Part shown: one piece after another, positions 1-8,990 of the stretch
Layout: each line of letters begins with the position of its first letter
Position numbering within the stretch: position 1 is the first letter of the stretch
Assembly (NCBI GenBank): GCA_002364005.1
Contig: DEXG01000017.1
Coordinates: 186,007 to 250,006, forward strand
Direction: 5' to 3'
DNA: 64,000 nucleotides
DNA from: Phycisphaerales bacterium UBA3190
GTDB lineage: Bacteria; Planctomycetota; Phycisphaerae; Phycisphaerales; UBA1924
Notes under the pieces: generated by a model
The model's input: only the letters and a program-made list of their open reading frames with translations
What the model was told of the DNA's origin: nothing
The model's database searches: none
Position numbers and translations under genes: made by a program

Positions 1-428
1 CCGCCGCCACCGCCGCCGCCACCACGGAACGAACCGGCACCGGAGTTACTCCCACCGCTGACGCCGCGCGAACCGACACTGATCCGAGAACCATCTGATA
101 AGCGTCGGCTCGTGCTCACGGGTTTGCTCGATCGATTCGAATAACGAGCACTCATGTTCCGCCTTGGTTCCAAACGCACGAAAGTCCGCCCATCGGGGAG
201 ACTAATACGAACCTCGACCATATCGCCGCTTGGGCGTTCGCTGCCCTTTGCCTGCTCCTCGGCCTGGTCCTTGGCCTGCTCCTCACCCTTCGTTTCCGCC
301 GGTTCTGGCTGCGACTGCTTGACCTCACCGGACTCTGGTTCGTCGGCGATCGCCATTGGCGTCGCAAAGCCGGCGCTGAAAAGAAGCGCCCCGACGAGGG
401 TGTACATGGTGTTGCTGTTTCGTTGCAT
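1..428 (-). CDS. Exported Gly-rich protein, C-terminal part cut off by window edge
   Basis: Reading leftward from an ATG at 428, the frame stays open to the window edge (142 codons), so the 3' end is missing. The start follows a GGAGG site 10-14 nt upstream. The first ~25 residues look like a Sec signal peptide ending near TPMAIA. Next come an acidic Glu/Gln/Lys stretch (about residues 26-58), a short ordered segment containing ISLPDGRTFV, an Arg/Ser-rich stretch, and a run of eight or more Gly at the edge. I recognise no domain. It is probably an extracytoplasmic low-complexity protein. The gene diverges from the aldehyde dehydrogenase; an inverted repeat lies just before its ribosome binding site. 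Confidence 0.6.
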   Translation of the reverse strand, partial: MQRNSNTMYTLVGALLFSAGFATPMAIADEPESGEVKQSQPEPAETKGEEQAKDQAEEQAKGSERPSGDMVEVRISLPDGRTFVRLEPRRNMSARYSNRSSKPVSTSRRLSDGSRISVGSRGVSGGSNSGAGSFRGGGGGGG

Positions 429-442
429 GGTCAAAGTCCTCC

Positions 443-458
443 AGATCCAGATGGATCT
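443..458 (-). promoter_or_regulatory. Inverted repeat just upstream of the ribosome binding site
   Basis: AGATCC-AGAT-GGATCT, a perfect 6-bp inverted repeat with a 4-nt loop, lies directly upstream of the GGAGG site of the leftward exported-protein gene. It could be a leader hairpin or a protein-binding site; nothing else supports a role. Confidence 0.25.
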
Positions 459-575
459 CATGCATACTCTGCAAACCGTGCGCGTGTGAAACGAGGCAAT
501 ACGGGAGAGATCCCACACCCCAGACCGCACGACCCGAACCCAGGTCCCAGAACCGAGTCCGAGCGCATACCTTTC

Positions 576-581
576 TATAGT
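576..581 (+). promoter_or_regulatory. -10-like TATAGT, leaderless arrangement
   Basis: TATAGT ends 5 nt before the ATG at 587 and no Shine-Dalgarno is present, so transcription would begin at or next to the start codon. No clear -35 hexamer is visible. Confidence 0.5.
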
Positions 582-586
582 CATGC

Positions 587-2179
587 ATGACGACCCAACC
601 CATACTCATCAATGATCAATGGTCTGTTCGCCCGGCTGAAGACTCATTTGGGCCCGAAAACCCGTCCACGGGCGAACCGCTCGGGGAGACCTACCCCGTC
701 AGCGGCCTGAGCACACTCCTGGCCATGGCTGAACATGCTCGCCAAGCCGCAGAGGACCTGAACCATTGCCCACCCGATCAGATCGGGGCGTTTCTAGAGA
801 CCCACGCGGACCTGATCGACAAGCGCCGTGATGAGATCGCCCAAATGGCGCACCTGGAGACCGGGCTGCCATTCCAGCCACGGCTTCGGGAAGTCGAAAT
901 GGACCGAACCATCGACCAGCTCCGACAGGCCGCCGAATGTGTCCGATCACGCGATTGGATGTCCGCCCGCATCGATACCAAGCTGGACCTGCGGTCAATG
1001 TACGAGCCGCTGGGCGGGGCGGTGCTGACCATTGGGCCCAATAACTTCCCGCTGGCGTACAACGGGATTGCCGGCGGCGACTTCGCGGCCGCGATCGCAG
1101 CACGCAACCCCATTATCGCCAAAGCCCACCCACTGCACCCGGGAACCACCCGACTCTTGGCACAGTGTGCCCATGATGCCGCAGCCCACGCTGACCTGCC
1201 TTCTGGGAGTGTGCAGATGTTTTATCACTGCAAGCCAGACGATGGGTTGGAACTGATCAAATCACAGCATGTCGGTGCCGTAGGATTCACAGGCAGCCAG
1301 CTTGTCGGGTTGGAACTCAAACGGGCAGCAGATGAGACCGGGACGCCGATCTACCTGGAACTCTCATCGATCAACCCGATGTTCCTGCTCCCCGGCGCGT
1401 TGGATGCACGCTGCGACGAGATGGCCGAGATGATCAGCGAATCCCTGCTCGCCGCCAGCGGGCAGCAGTGCACCTGCCCAGGACTGATCGTGGTGCCGGA
1501 GAGACCAGCGGGCGTGCGGTTCATCCAGCAACTCGCAGAGCGTCTCGGCGATGCCGAGCCCCAGGTCATGCTCAGCGCCGGAGGCGTCAAGGGCTTACAC
1601 GAATCGGTCCAGCATGTGATCAAACACGGCGCCGAACTGCTGATCGGTGGTCGCCCGGTGAGCGACACCCACGCCCGCTATGAGCACACCCTCCTCCATG
1701 TCGATGCCGCACGATTCCTCGAGCAACCCGAGTCGCTTCAGCACGAGATGTTCGGGGTGGCAGCACTCGTGGTCGTGTGTGAGGAGCAGGAGCAGATGGT
1801 TCAGATCGCCCGATCGCTCAGCGGGAACCTCACCGGCACGATCCACAGCGACCAGAATGCCCCGGAAGATCGGCAGCTTGCCGATCGGATCACAGGCGTG
1901 CTTCGCCCACGCGTCGGTCGACTCATCCACGACGCGGTGCCCACGGGTGTGTCGGTCAATGCATCGACAGTACACGGCGGGCCGTTCCCGGCGACGGGGC
2001 ACCCCGGGTTTACGGCGGTGGGTCTGCCAACTTCGATCCACCGCTTTGCCGCGCTGCGATGCTACGACCGTGTTCCCGAGCGGTCGCTGCCGCCAGAGCT
2101 GCGCAACACGAACCCAACGGGCACAATGATGCGATTCATCAATGGCACATGGACCAACAAGGACGCACAAGACAGCTGA
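587..2179 (+). CDS. Aldehyde dehydrogenase (NADP+), ketoglutarate-semialdehyde dehydrogenase type
   Basis: This 530-residue cytosolic enzyme belongs to the aldehyde dehydrogenase superfamily and is close to the alpha-ketoglutaric-semialdehyde dehydrogenase branch, which oxidises sugar-acid-derived semialdehydes with NADP+. It shows the Rossmann-site motif GFTGS near residue 233, followed by ELSSINP, where most ALDHs have ELGGK; the ELxSINP form is characteristic of this branch. The catalytic cysteine is Cys295 in SGQQCTCPG. The length matches the family (~525). The start ATG has no Shine-Dalgarno but sits 5 nt after TATAGT. No sugar-degradation genes flank it, so the physiological substrate is open. 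Confidence 0.85.
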   Translation: MTTQPILINDQWSVRPAEDSFGPENPSTGEPLGETYPVSGLSTLLAMAEHARQAAEDLNHCPPDQIGAFLETHADLIDKRRDEIAQMAHLETGLPFQPRLREVEMDRTIDQLRQAAECVRSRDWMSARIDTKLDLRSMYEPLGGAVLTIGPNNFPLAYNGIAGGDFAAAIAARNPIIAKAHPLHPGTTRLLAQCAHDAAAHADLPSGSVQMFYHCKPDDGLELIKSQHVGAVGFTGSQLVGLELKRAADETGTPIYLELSSINPMFLLPGALDARCDEMAEMISESLLAASGQQCTCPGLIVVPERPAGVRFIQQLAERLGDAEPQVMLSAGGVKGLHESVQHVIKHGAELLIGGRPVSDTHARYEHTLLHVDAARFLEQPESLQHEMFGVAALVVVCEEQEQMVQIARSLSGNLTGTIHSDQNAPEDRQLADRITGVLRPRVGRLIHDAVPTGVSVNASTVHGGPFPATGHPGFTAVGLPTSIHRFAALRCYDRVPERSLPPELRNTNPTGTMMRFINGTWTNKDAQDS

Positions 2180-2226
2180 GCCAGTTCGGAGGCTCGGCGC
2201 TTGGTGGCCGGCTGAATATGGACATG

Positions 2227-2253
2227 AAAAAGGGACCGGCTTGCGTCGGTCCC
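2227..2253 (-). terminator. Rho-independent terminator of glnN
   Basis: In leftward reading, a 7-bp stem (GGGACCG/CGGTCCC, 8-nt loop) is followed by five T. It lies 33-60 nt past the glnN stop codon. Confidence 0.75.
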
Positions 2254-2286
2254 CTGTGGTTGCATATGTCGGATTGGCCCGCTCGA

Positions 2287-4482
2287 TTAGCGGAGGGTGA
2301 GTAGTTCCTGGTAGCTGGGGAGTGGCCAGATGGCCGATTCGACATGGACTTCCAGGGCGTCGCCGAGTGCGCGGAGTTCGTCCATCGCGACGATCACGCT
2401 TTCCCGGCAGTAAGTACACTGCTCGAGCGGCGGCTGATCGGGAAGCGTGAGGGCGGCCTCGAGCTTCTCGATCTGGGACTGGAATCGCATGGTCAGATCG
2501 GCGAACGCATCAAGCGATTCACGGAGCTGTCCGCATTCCACGCCCGCCTGCTCACTGGCATTGATGGTCTCAGCGTTATTGCGCTGATGCTTGAGTGCCG
2601 CGGGAAGCAGCATGGTGCGAGCAATAGAGACCATCTGCTCGGCCTCGATGCACACCTCGGTGATGTACTTCTCGGCGAAGATCTCGACACGCGATTCGAG
2701 CTCGCTGCCCGAGAGCACCTTGTGCTTCTTGAAAAGCTTCTTGGCAACACTCCGCTCAAGGGCCGGCAGGGCTTCCGCGGTCGAGCGGAGGTTGGGGAGT
2801 CCGCGTTGTGCGGCTTCCTCCTGCCACTCGTCGCTATAGTTGTCGCCGTTGAAGATGATCGCCTTGTGCTCCTTGACCACGCCTTGGAGGACTTTGAGCA
2901 CAACCTGATCGCGTTTGGCGTCGGTGGCTTTGTCGCCCAGCTGCTTCTCGATCTCGCCTGCGATGTACGAGAGACTGTCGGCGACGATGGTGTTGATCAC
3001 CGTGTTGGGCCAAGCGACCGAGGCGGTGGAGCCGACGGCTCGCAGCTCGAACTTGTTGCCGGTGAAGGCGAACGGGCTGGTTCGGTTGCGGTCGCCCGAA
3101 TCACGCTGCAGATCAGGGAGCGAGCGGGCACCGAGGTCGAGAGAGCCGCCCTTGAGTGTGCGGCTTGTGCTGCCCTTCTCGATCTGCTCGATCAGGTCCG
3201 TCAGCATATCACCCAAGAAGATCGAGATGATCGCGGGTGGCGCCTCGTTGGCACCCAGGCGGTGATCGTTGCTGGCGCTGGCGATCGCCGCACGGATCAG
3301 ATCACCGTGCAGGTGCACCGCCCGGATGACCGCGCACAGGTAGGTCATGAACTGGCGTGTGGTGTGCGTCTCGTCCTGCGGGTCCAGCAGGTTCACGCCC
3401 GTGTCGGTCGACATGGACCAGTTGTTGTGCTTACCCGAGCCGTTCATGCCCGCAAAGGGCTTCTCGTGCAGCAGAGCCACAAAGCCGAACCGGCCCGCGA
3501 CACGCTTGAGGGTGTCCATCAGGATCGCCTGATGATCACAGGCGATGTTGGTCGACTCGAACAACGGCGCGATCTCGTACTGCCCAGGGGCGACCTCGTT
3601 GTGGCGTGTCTGGACAGGCACACCCAAGCGGAAGAGTTCTTCCTCGAAGTCTGCCATGAACGCGTTGACGCGGGTCGGGATCGAGCCGAAGTAGTGGTCG
3701 TCGAGCTGCTGGTGCTTGGGCGGGGTTGCGCCAAAGAGCGTGCGCCCGCAGCTGACCAGGTCCGGCCGTGCAAAGTACAGGTTGCGGTCGACGAGGAAGT
3801 ACTCCTGCTCGGATCCGAGGGTCGAGCCCACCGAGTGCACACCATCGTCGGTGCCGAAGATCTTCAGGATCCGCATCGCCTGCTTGTTGAGCGCGTCGAT
3901 GGACCGGAGCAGCGGCGTCTTCTTGTCGAGCGCCTCGCCGTTCCAGCTGACGAACGCGGTCGGGATGCAGAGCGTCGCGTAGTTCGTACCACGCACGATG
4001 AACGCCGGTGAAGTCGGGTCCCAAGCGGTGTAGCCGCGTGCCTCGAATGTGGCGCGGAGCCCACCAGATGGGAAGCTCGACGCGTCGGGCTCGCCTTGGA
4101 CAAGACTGCTCCCCGAGAGCCGGTAGACGATGCTTCCCTGCCCGTCGGGTGTGATGAGTGCGTCATGCTTCTCAGCGGTCAGCCCGGTCATGGGCTGGAA
4201 CCAGTGGGTGTAGTGCGTTGCACCGCGCTCAATGGCCCAGTCCTTCATCGCGGTGGCGATGACCTCGGCGTCATCCATCGAGATGCGCCCCTTGGACTCG
4301 ATGGTGTTGAGCACATTGTTGTAGATATGCTTGGGCAGACGCTCGCGCATCTTGCGCTGATCGAACACATCACATGCGTAGATCTCGTCGATGTTGCTGC
4401 TCTTGGCAGACATGCCCTGACTGGTTGACTGCCATTTGAATGAAGCTGCGACGGCTTCGCCATGGGGATCGTGCGGGTTCAT
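2287..4482 (-). CDS. glnN: Glutamine synthetase type III
   Basis: Makes glutamine from glutamate, ammonium and ATP; this is the ~700-residue type III form (here 731 residues), dodecameric in characterised members. Visible signatures include MNGSGKHNNWS (the ATP/glutamate site), GANEAPPAIISIFLG, and FAFTGNKFELRAVGS. The ATG at 4482 is preferred because GGAGGA lies 4 nt upstream; an in-frame upstream extension of 58 codons is unlike the family. The gene diverges from a Fur-type regulator and has its own terminator. No PII or amt gene is in the window, so the regulation is not visible. Confidence 0.95.
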   Translation of the reverse strand: MNPHDPHGEAVAASFKWQSTSQGMSAKSSNIDEIYACDVFDQRKMRERLPKHIYNNVLNTIESKGRISMDDAEVIATAMKDWAIERGATHYTHWFQPMTGLTAEKHDALITPDGQGSIVYRLSGSSLVQGEPDASSFPSGGLRATFEARGYTAWDPTSPAFIVRGTNYATLCIPTAFVSWNGEALDKKTPLLRSIDALNKQAMRILKIFGTDDGVHSVGSTLGSEQEYFLVDRNLYFARPDLVSCGRTLFGATPPKHQQLDDHYFGSIPTRVNAFMADFEEELFRLGVPVQTRHNEVAPGQYEIAPLFESTNIACDHQAILMDTLKRVAGRFGFVALLHEKPFAGMNGSGKHNNWSMSTDTGVNLLDPQDETHTTRQFMTYLCAVIRAVHLHGDLIRAAIASASNDHRLGANEAPPAIISIFLGDMLTDLIEQIEKGSTSRTLKGGSLDLGARSLPDLQRDSGDRNRTSPFAFTGNKFELRAVGSTASVAWPNTVINTIVADSLSYIAGEIEKQLGDKATDAKRDQVVLKVLQGVVKEHKAIIFNGDNYSDEWQEEAAQRGLPNLRSTAEALPALERSVAKKLFKKHKVLSGSELESRVEIFAEKYITEVCIEAEQMVSIARTMLLPAALKHQRNNAETINASEQAGVECGQLRESLDAFADLTMRFQSQIEKLEAALTLPDQPPLEQCTYCRESVIVAMDELRALGDALEVHVESAIWPLPSYQELLTLR

Positions 4483-4613
4483 GCGTCCTCCGATGTTCGG
4501 AAAGTTCTTTCGCTGAGTGGGTACGAAACGCCTTGGACAACCGATTCTTGCGGGCCAGCGTTCAATTGCAAACGAGATAACCGCGATTACGCCAAAATAT
4601 CGCCGATTGACGC

Positions 4614-4619
4614 TAGTAT
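4614..4619 (+). promoter_or_regulatory. -10-like TAGTAT, leaderless arrangement
   Basis: TAGTAT ends 5 nt before the GTG at 4625, which has no Shine-Dalgarno. It lies in an AT-rich stretch (about 4560-4624) between the divergent glnN and fur-family genes. Confidence 0.5.
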
Positions 4620-4624
4620 TCACC

Positions 4625-5002
4625 GTGATACGACGCACAGCACAACGCGATGCCATCCGATCGCTCTTTCAGCCCGACACGGATCCCATGAGCCCCCAGG
4701 AGATCCTGGAACACGCATCCAAGGTCGTCCCAACCGTCGGCATCGCAACGGTTTATCGCACGGTCCGAGCGCTGGTGGAACAGGGCGAGATCGTGGCTGT
4801 CGAACTCCCTGGCGAACCACCCCGATATGAACGGGCGGGCAAAGACCACCACCACCACTTCATGTGCGAATCCTGCGGCCGGGCCTTCGACATCGACGCC
4901 TGCCCGGGCGACCTCGCACACATGACCCCTAAGGGCTACACACTCCGCAGACACGAAATCACCCTCTACGGGCTCTGTGATGCGTGCGTCGACGACTCGT
5001 GA
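4625..5002 (+). CDS. Fur-family metalloregulator (Fur/PerR/Zur type)
   Basis: A 125-residue winged-helix repressor of the ferric uptake regulator family. The start is taken as GTG 4625, giving the usual N-terminus IRRTAQRDAI; an upstream ATG at 4517 would add 36 unrelated residues. The recognition-helix region reads VGIATVYRTVRALVEQG. The metal-binding region contains His75-78, and the structural zinc pairs are Cys81/Cys84 (CESC) and Cys118/Cys121 (CDAC). The sequence cannot separate Fur from PerR or Zur. It is divergent from glnN and convergent with a DUF378 gene across a strong hairpin. Confidence 0.85.
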   Translation: MIRRTAQRDAIRSLFQPDTDPMSPQEILEHASKVVPTVGIATVYRTVRALVEQGEIVAVELPGEPPRYERAGKDHHHHFMCESCGRAFDIDACPGDLAHMTPKGYTLRRHEITLYGLCDACVDDS

Positions 5003-5078
5003 TCTGCCTTGGAAAATCGCTTCGGAGCAGCGGGCTGCTGGAAGCTCCAAAGAATCAGGCACTGGAACCCCAAACGAG

Positions 5079-5110
5079 CACCGGGGCTGCGGGATATTGC
5101 AGCCCCGGTG
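5079..5110. terminator. Strong hairpin between convergent genes
   Basis: A perfect 12-bp stem (CACCGGGGCTGC/GCAGCCCCGGTG, 8-nt loop) lies between the convergent Fur-family and DUF378 genes. There is no T-run on either strand, so it may act as a bidirectional attenuating hairpin rather than a canonical terminator. Confidence 0.5.
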
Positions 5111-5157
5111 TGATGTAGATTACCCGCAACTTGTCACGGGCAGTAGAGGGTGTTGAA

Positions 5158-5382
5158 TCAGCCCATGGCCGGCGATGCAGCACTGCTGGACTTGGCGGAG
5201 AAAAGCCCGACAAGCTGTACCAATGCCGAGGCACCGACGAGGATGTAGACGACTTTGCTCAGGAGTGTGGTGCTCCCGCCGAAGATCGCAGCGACGAGGT
5301 CGAACTCGAAGAGGCCCCAGAGCCCCCAGTTGAGGCCCCCGACGATCAGCAGGACGAGGGTCAGCAGTTGTAGTGACTTCAT
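5158..5382 (-). CDS. DUF378 family small membrane protein
   Basis: A 74-residue protein with two membrane segments. The family hallmark is seen in IVGGLNWGLWGLFEFDLV, followed by a second hydrophobic segment, VYILVGASALVQLVGLF, and a polar tail. DUF378 proteins are common and uncharacterised. The ATG at 5382 has AAGGAG 8 nt upstream; the longer upstream frame is rejected. It appears monocistronic and converges on the Fur-family gene. Confidence 0.85.
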   Translation of the reverse strand: MKSLQLLTLVLLIVGGLNWGLWGLFEFDLVAAIFGGSTTLLSKVVYILVGASALVQLVGLFSAKSSSAASPAMG

Positions 5383-5567
5383 TTGTGTGCTCCTTTTCGG
5401 GTGTGCGCAACCATGCCCCCACTCCGGAGATGTGGCTCCCGCACGCTTCATTCATTCGTGGTCAACAGAACGACACCGATTTCGAGGGCACCATCTCACC
5501 CGATGCACACATCTGCAAATATTTCCAGACGCACCCGCAGACCCCGAAACGCTACAATGCCATCCCC

Positions 5568-5651
<84 letters not shown>

Positions 5652-5684
5652 TTCGACCCGAATCGCAACAAGTCCGGCGAAGAT

Positions 5685-5714
5685 GCAGGGACCGGCAAGA
5701 TGCCAGGTCCCTGC
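5685..5714 (+). terminator. Terminator-like hairpin after tRNA-Leu
   Basis: GCAGGGACC pairs with GGTCCCTGC (9 bp), continued by an inner GGC/GCC pair with one bulged A. A weak T-rich tail (TGTGTTT) follows. It starts 34 nt after the tRNA. Confidence 0.55.
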
Positions 5715-5817
5715 TGTGTTTCGATCAGATTGTGTCTTTGCCCTTCATCCTGCCAGTTGCGGCTGCGCCGCCACACGACGGGATGGATCTCGTCCCGGGA
5801 TGGTCGTAATCGCCCAA

Positions 5818-8307
5818 TCAGCCACCAGCCCGAGTACGCCACTGGGTCTCGATCTCGGGAAGTCCCAGGTCGTGATAGAGATCCGCAACCTGAGATGCAA
5901 TCGCCTGCGCGCGAAAGTGCTCAGGCCCAAGCATGGAGGCGGCGTTGTCATACTCGCCCAGGAGCACAGACTTGGCATCATCAAGCCGCCCCATACGCCG
6001 AAAACAATCCCCACGATTCGCACGGAATATGACAGACATAATGTGATCCGCCCCGACGGTGGACTCCGCAGCGAGGACCGCCCGATCGTATTGCGTCAGC
6101 GCCCGCTCCAAATCACCCGTCTCCATGTACGCGCGACCCAGGTTACCCAGGCTCGCGCAGGTCGCGGGATGATCGGCACCGATGCTCGCGAGCCTGATAT
6201 CAATCGCATCCTCGAGCATCGGGATCGCCTGCTCCGACTTCCCCATGTGGATGTACACCAACGCAAGGTTGTTCATCGTGACTGCCATCTCGGGGTGACG
6301 CGGATCGAGTCGCTCACGCCTGATATCCAGTGCTCGCTGATGGGCTTGCAGCGCTTCCTCATAGCGTTCAGCAGCGTCGAGCGTGTTGCCGTAGTCGTTG
6401 TACACCTCAGCAATCTCGGTGTGATCAGGGCCGTAGAAAGCAATCTGTGCGTCGACGCCCTGGCGGTGATACTCAAGGGCTTGCTCAAGCTTCCCCTGAT
6501 GCTCGAGCACCGAACCCAGTGAGCTGAGCGTGTGCCCGACGCGTGCATCGGTCGCGGGATCGACATCCCCAAGCTTCTCGATCGCATCACGGAAGTACCG
6601 CTCACTCTCGTCAATGCGGCCTGTCCAGTAATAGACATGCCCAAGACTCCCGTCAGCGTTGAGGATGACCGTGGAGTGACCGAGCCGTTCGAGGAGCGCC
6701 GATGCTTCGAGAAAATGCGCCTCGGCGCTCTCATATTCGCCGGCAAGGGTTTCGATCTGGGCGAGCTGCTCGATGGCATGGGCGACCTGTATATCACGCT
6801 CGCCGTGAAGCATTGTGAGTATCGCCACCGCCTGCTGGGTCTGGGCAATCGCCTGCTCATACTGGCCGAGCGATAAATACACCTGGGCAATGACCAGACG
6901 CAGGCGGGCGTTGGTCTCCGGCTGGTCGCCCAACTCACCACCCTCAAGGCGCTCGGTTGCGTTGTCGAGTACCTCGCGAACGGTGACCTCTTCACCCAGC
7001 GCGGTGTTGGGCTCGATGCTCCGCAGCATATCCACGAGGAATCCACTGACCGCGGCGGAGGTTTGCGATTCGGCAACGGCGCGCCCGCGCTCCTGGCCAA
7101 CCCAGAAAAAGCCGACGATCACCAGCAGCGTGATCAGGGCAAAGCTCACGGAGACCACCGTGTTGCGCTGAACGAATCGAGCCACAAGGTACGGCACGCT
7201 GGGCGGTCGAGCGACGATCGGCTGATGGGCAAGAATACGACGCAGATCCGCGGCGAACGCTTCCATCGTCTGGTATCGCCGATCCGGTGATCGGCTCATG
7301 GCCTTGGCGATCACGATCTCAATATCGCCTTGGAGCGAACGATTGTGTGCGCTCAGCGGCTTCGGGTCCTGCTCGCTGAGCGTGCGCGCCGCGATCGCCA
7401 GCGTGGCATCGGTCATGTCGTACGGCTCGGTCCCTGCGAGGATCGTGTAGGCGACAGCGCCAAGCGAGTAGATATCCGAACGGGCATCGACAGCCAAATG
7501 ATCCGCCCCGAACTGCTCCGGGCTCATGTACTGAAGCGTGCCGATCGGGCCACTCCCGGGGCTGGTCATGGTCTGGAGGGTCAGGTCCTTGCTCCGAAGA
7601 CGGGCGATCCCAAAGTCGAGCACCTTGGGCTGGCCCGGCCCATTCCGCTCCGCGATGGCCTTGATGTTGCCGGGCTTGAGATCACGGTGGATGATTCCTC
7701 GGCTGTGGGCCGTCTGCAACGCATCGGCAACCCGAGCGATCAGGCGGATGCGTTCATCAATACCCAGCCCATGAGAAGTAACCCACCGGTCGATCTGCTC
7801 GCCTTCTACCAGCTCCATCGCGATATAAGGTGTTCGTGAGCCAAAGACTTCGGCAGTGCCGGACTCGTAAATCCGTGCCACGCCCGGATCTTCGATCATC
7901 GCCAGGGCCTGGGCTTCCTGTGTCAGGCGTCGGCGCTGTTCCCCTGAACCGAGCCCCGGCACAACCTTGATCGCGACCCGCCGCTTGGGATGGGCCTGCT
8001 CCGCCTCATAGACCACACCCATACCGCCCCGCCCGAGCTCACGAATGACCTTGTACGGCCCGATGGTCTCGGGGAGCTGGTGCTGATCGAGCGCTTCGAT
8101 CATGGCCGAGTCAATGAGAGAGCGGAAGGAGCCAGTGGAATCGTCCGCTGTCTGATCTTGATCATGCTCCAGCATGCGGAGCAGCTCGGTTCGAAGCGCC
8201 CCGTCCTCAGCGCACTGCTCATCGATGAACGCTCGTTGCTTCGGCTTCGGAAGCTCGACGCAGCATTCAAAGATTTGCATCATGCGTCCAAAGCGATCAG
8301 GATCCAT
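5818..8307 (-). CDS. Serine/threonine protein kinase with TPR repeats
   Basis: 829 residues with a Hanks-type kinase domain at about 85-355. It contains the glycine loop GRGGMGVVYEAE (92-103), the catalytic Lys114 in VAIKV, the catalytic loop HRDLKPGN (207-214), DFG (231-233), and the activation segment ending in GTLQYMSPEQ. A single membrane segment follows near 383-402 and then a long array of TPR units to the C-terminus, probably extracytoplasmic. The start overlaps the upstream sigma-factor gene by 11 nt and has its own AGGAGG, so the two are co-transcribed. This pairing recurs in Planctomycetota; the target is unknown. Confidence 0.9.
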   Translation of the reverse strand: MDPDRFGRMMQIFECCVELPKPKQRAFIDEQCAEDGALRTELLRMLEHDQDQTADDSTGSFRSLIDSAMIEALDQHQLPETIGPYKVIRELGRGGMGVVYEAEQAHPKRRVAIKVVPGLGSGEQRRRLTQEAQALAMIEDPGVARIYESGTAEVFGSRTPYIAMELVEGEQIDRWVTSHGLGIDERIRLIARVADALQTAHSRGIIHRDLKPGNIKAIAERNGPGQPKVLDFGIARLRSKDLTLQTMTSPGSGPIGTLQYMSPEQFGADHLAVDARSDIYSLGAVAYTILAGTEPYDMTDATLAIAARTLSEQDPKPLSAHNRSLQGDIEIVIAKAMSRSPDRRYQTMEAFAADLRRILAHQPIVARPPSVPYLVARFVQRNTVVSVSFALITLLVIVGFFWVGQERGRAVAESQTSAAVSGFLVDMLRSIEPNTALGEEVTVREVLDNATERLEGGELGDQPETNARLRLVIAQVYLSLGQYEQAIAQTQQAVAILTMLHGERDIQVAHAIEQLAQIETLAGEYESAEAHFLEASALLERLGHSTVILNADGSLGHVYYWTGRIDESERYFRDAIEKLGDVDPATDARVGHTLSSLGSVLEHQGKLEQALEYHRQGVDAQIAFYGPDHTEIAEVYNDYGNTLDAAERYEEALQAHQRALDIRRERLDPRHPEMAVTMNNLALVYIHMGKSEQAIPMLEDAIDIRLASIGADHPATCASLGNLGRAYMETGDLERALTQYDRAVLAAESTVGADHIMSVIFRANRGDCFRRMGRLDDAKSVLLGEYDNAASMLGPEHFRAQAIASQVADLYHDLGLPEIETQWRTRAGG

Positions 8308-8842
8308 CCTCGCCCTCCTGCGCCAAGCGGCTAGAGAGCCAGGCCCGAGCGCTCCGCCAGTCGGTGCGTACCGTGCGGTCGGTCACATCGAGCACGCGGG
8401 CGATCTCCTCGTCCTGCATCCCCGCGAAGTAACGCATCTCGACGACGCGGGCCTTGCGTTGATCGAGCTGCTCAAGTTCGCCAATCGCCTCGTCGAGTGC
8501 GAGGATCATGGCCGGGTCGAGATGCCCGTTGCTCTCGATGCCGGTGAGCGTGACGGACGAGCGTTTGCCGCTGCCTCGCTTGAGGCTGTTCTTGGAACGA
8601 ACATGCTCGATCAGCGCGTGGCGCATGGCCTTGGCCGCGACTGCCCGGAAGTGCTCCTGGTTCTTCGTGGGCGTGTCGCTCTTGGCGATCTTCATGTACG
8701 CCTCGTGAACCAACGCGGTGGGCTGGAGCGTCTGCCCCGGGACCTGGTCCCGCCACCACGATTGAGCGAGCCGACGCAGCTCGTCATAGACGACTGCGAA
8801 GAGCACCTCGGTCCCTTGTTGTGGCTGTTCCGGATCGCTCAT
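8297..8842 (-). CDS. ECF-like sigma factor (Sig-70_X6 / TIGR02999 type)
   Basis: A 181-residue RNA polymerase sigma factor with regions 2 and 4 only. Region 2 has the family-typical LQPTALVHEAYMKIA; region 4 is VVEMRYFAGMQDEEIARVL followed by a helix-turn-helix. This type is abundant in Planctomycetota and Acidobacteriota and is usually encoded next to a Ser/Thr kinase, as here. The ATG at 8842 is chosen because the conserved region begins soon after it and TATGCT stands 6 nt upstream; there is no Shine-Dalgarno. An in-frame extension to 9160 would overlap the divergent gene. Confidence 0.88.
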   Translation of the reverse strand: MSDPEQPQQGTEVLFAVVYDELRRLAQSWWRDQVPGQTLQPTALVHEAYMKIAKSDTPTKNQEHFRAVAAKAMRHALIEHVRSKNSLKRGSGKRSSVTLTGIESNGHLDPAMILALDEAIGELEQLDQRKARVVEMRYFAGMQDEEIARVLDVTDRTVRTDWRSARAWLSSRLAQEGEDGS

Positions 8843-8848
8843 ATCGCG

Positions 8849-8854
8849 AGCATA
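8849..8854 (-). promoter_or_regulatory. -10-like TATGCT, leaderless arrangement
   Basis: In leftward reading TATGCT ends 6 nt before the sigma-factor ATG at 8842, with no Shine-Dalgarno in between. Confidence 0.5.
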
Positions 8855-8990
8855 CCCGCTTTTTTGACACTCAGGGAAGGCACTTTGGCCCCTCGCAAGA
8901 TTTTTTGGGTTGCTGCTTCCGCGCCGGAGCTTCGTTCGCGTGGTCAGGGGCGAGGGAACCACTGCACCGTAATTATCAAAGGAGATCACC

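Noticed and set aside
2344..4011. 555-codon open frame on the + strand
   Set aside because: It lies wholly antisense to glnN, has no ribosome binding site, and its length follows from the GC-rich codon pattern of the real gene.
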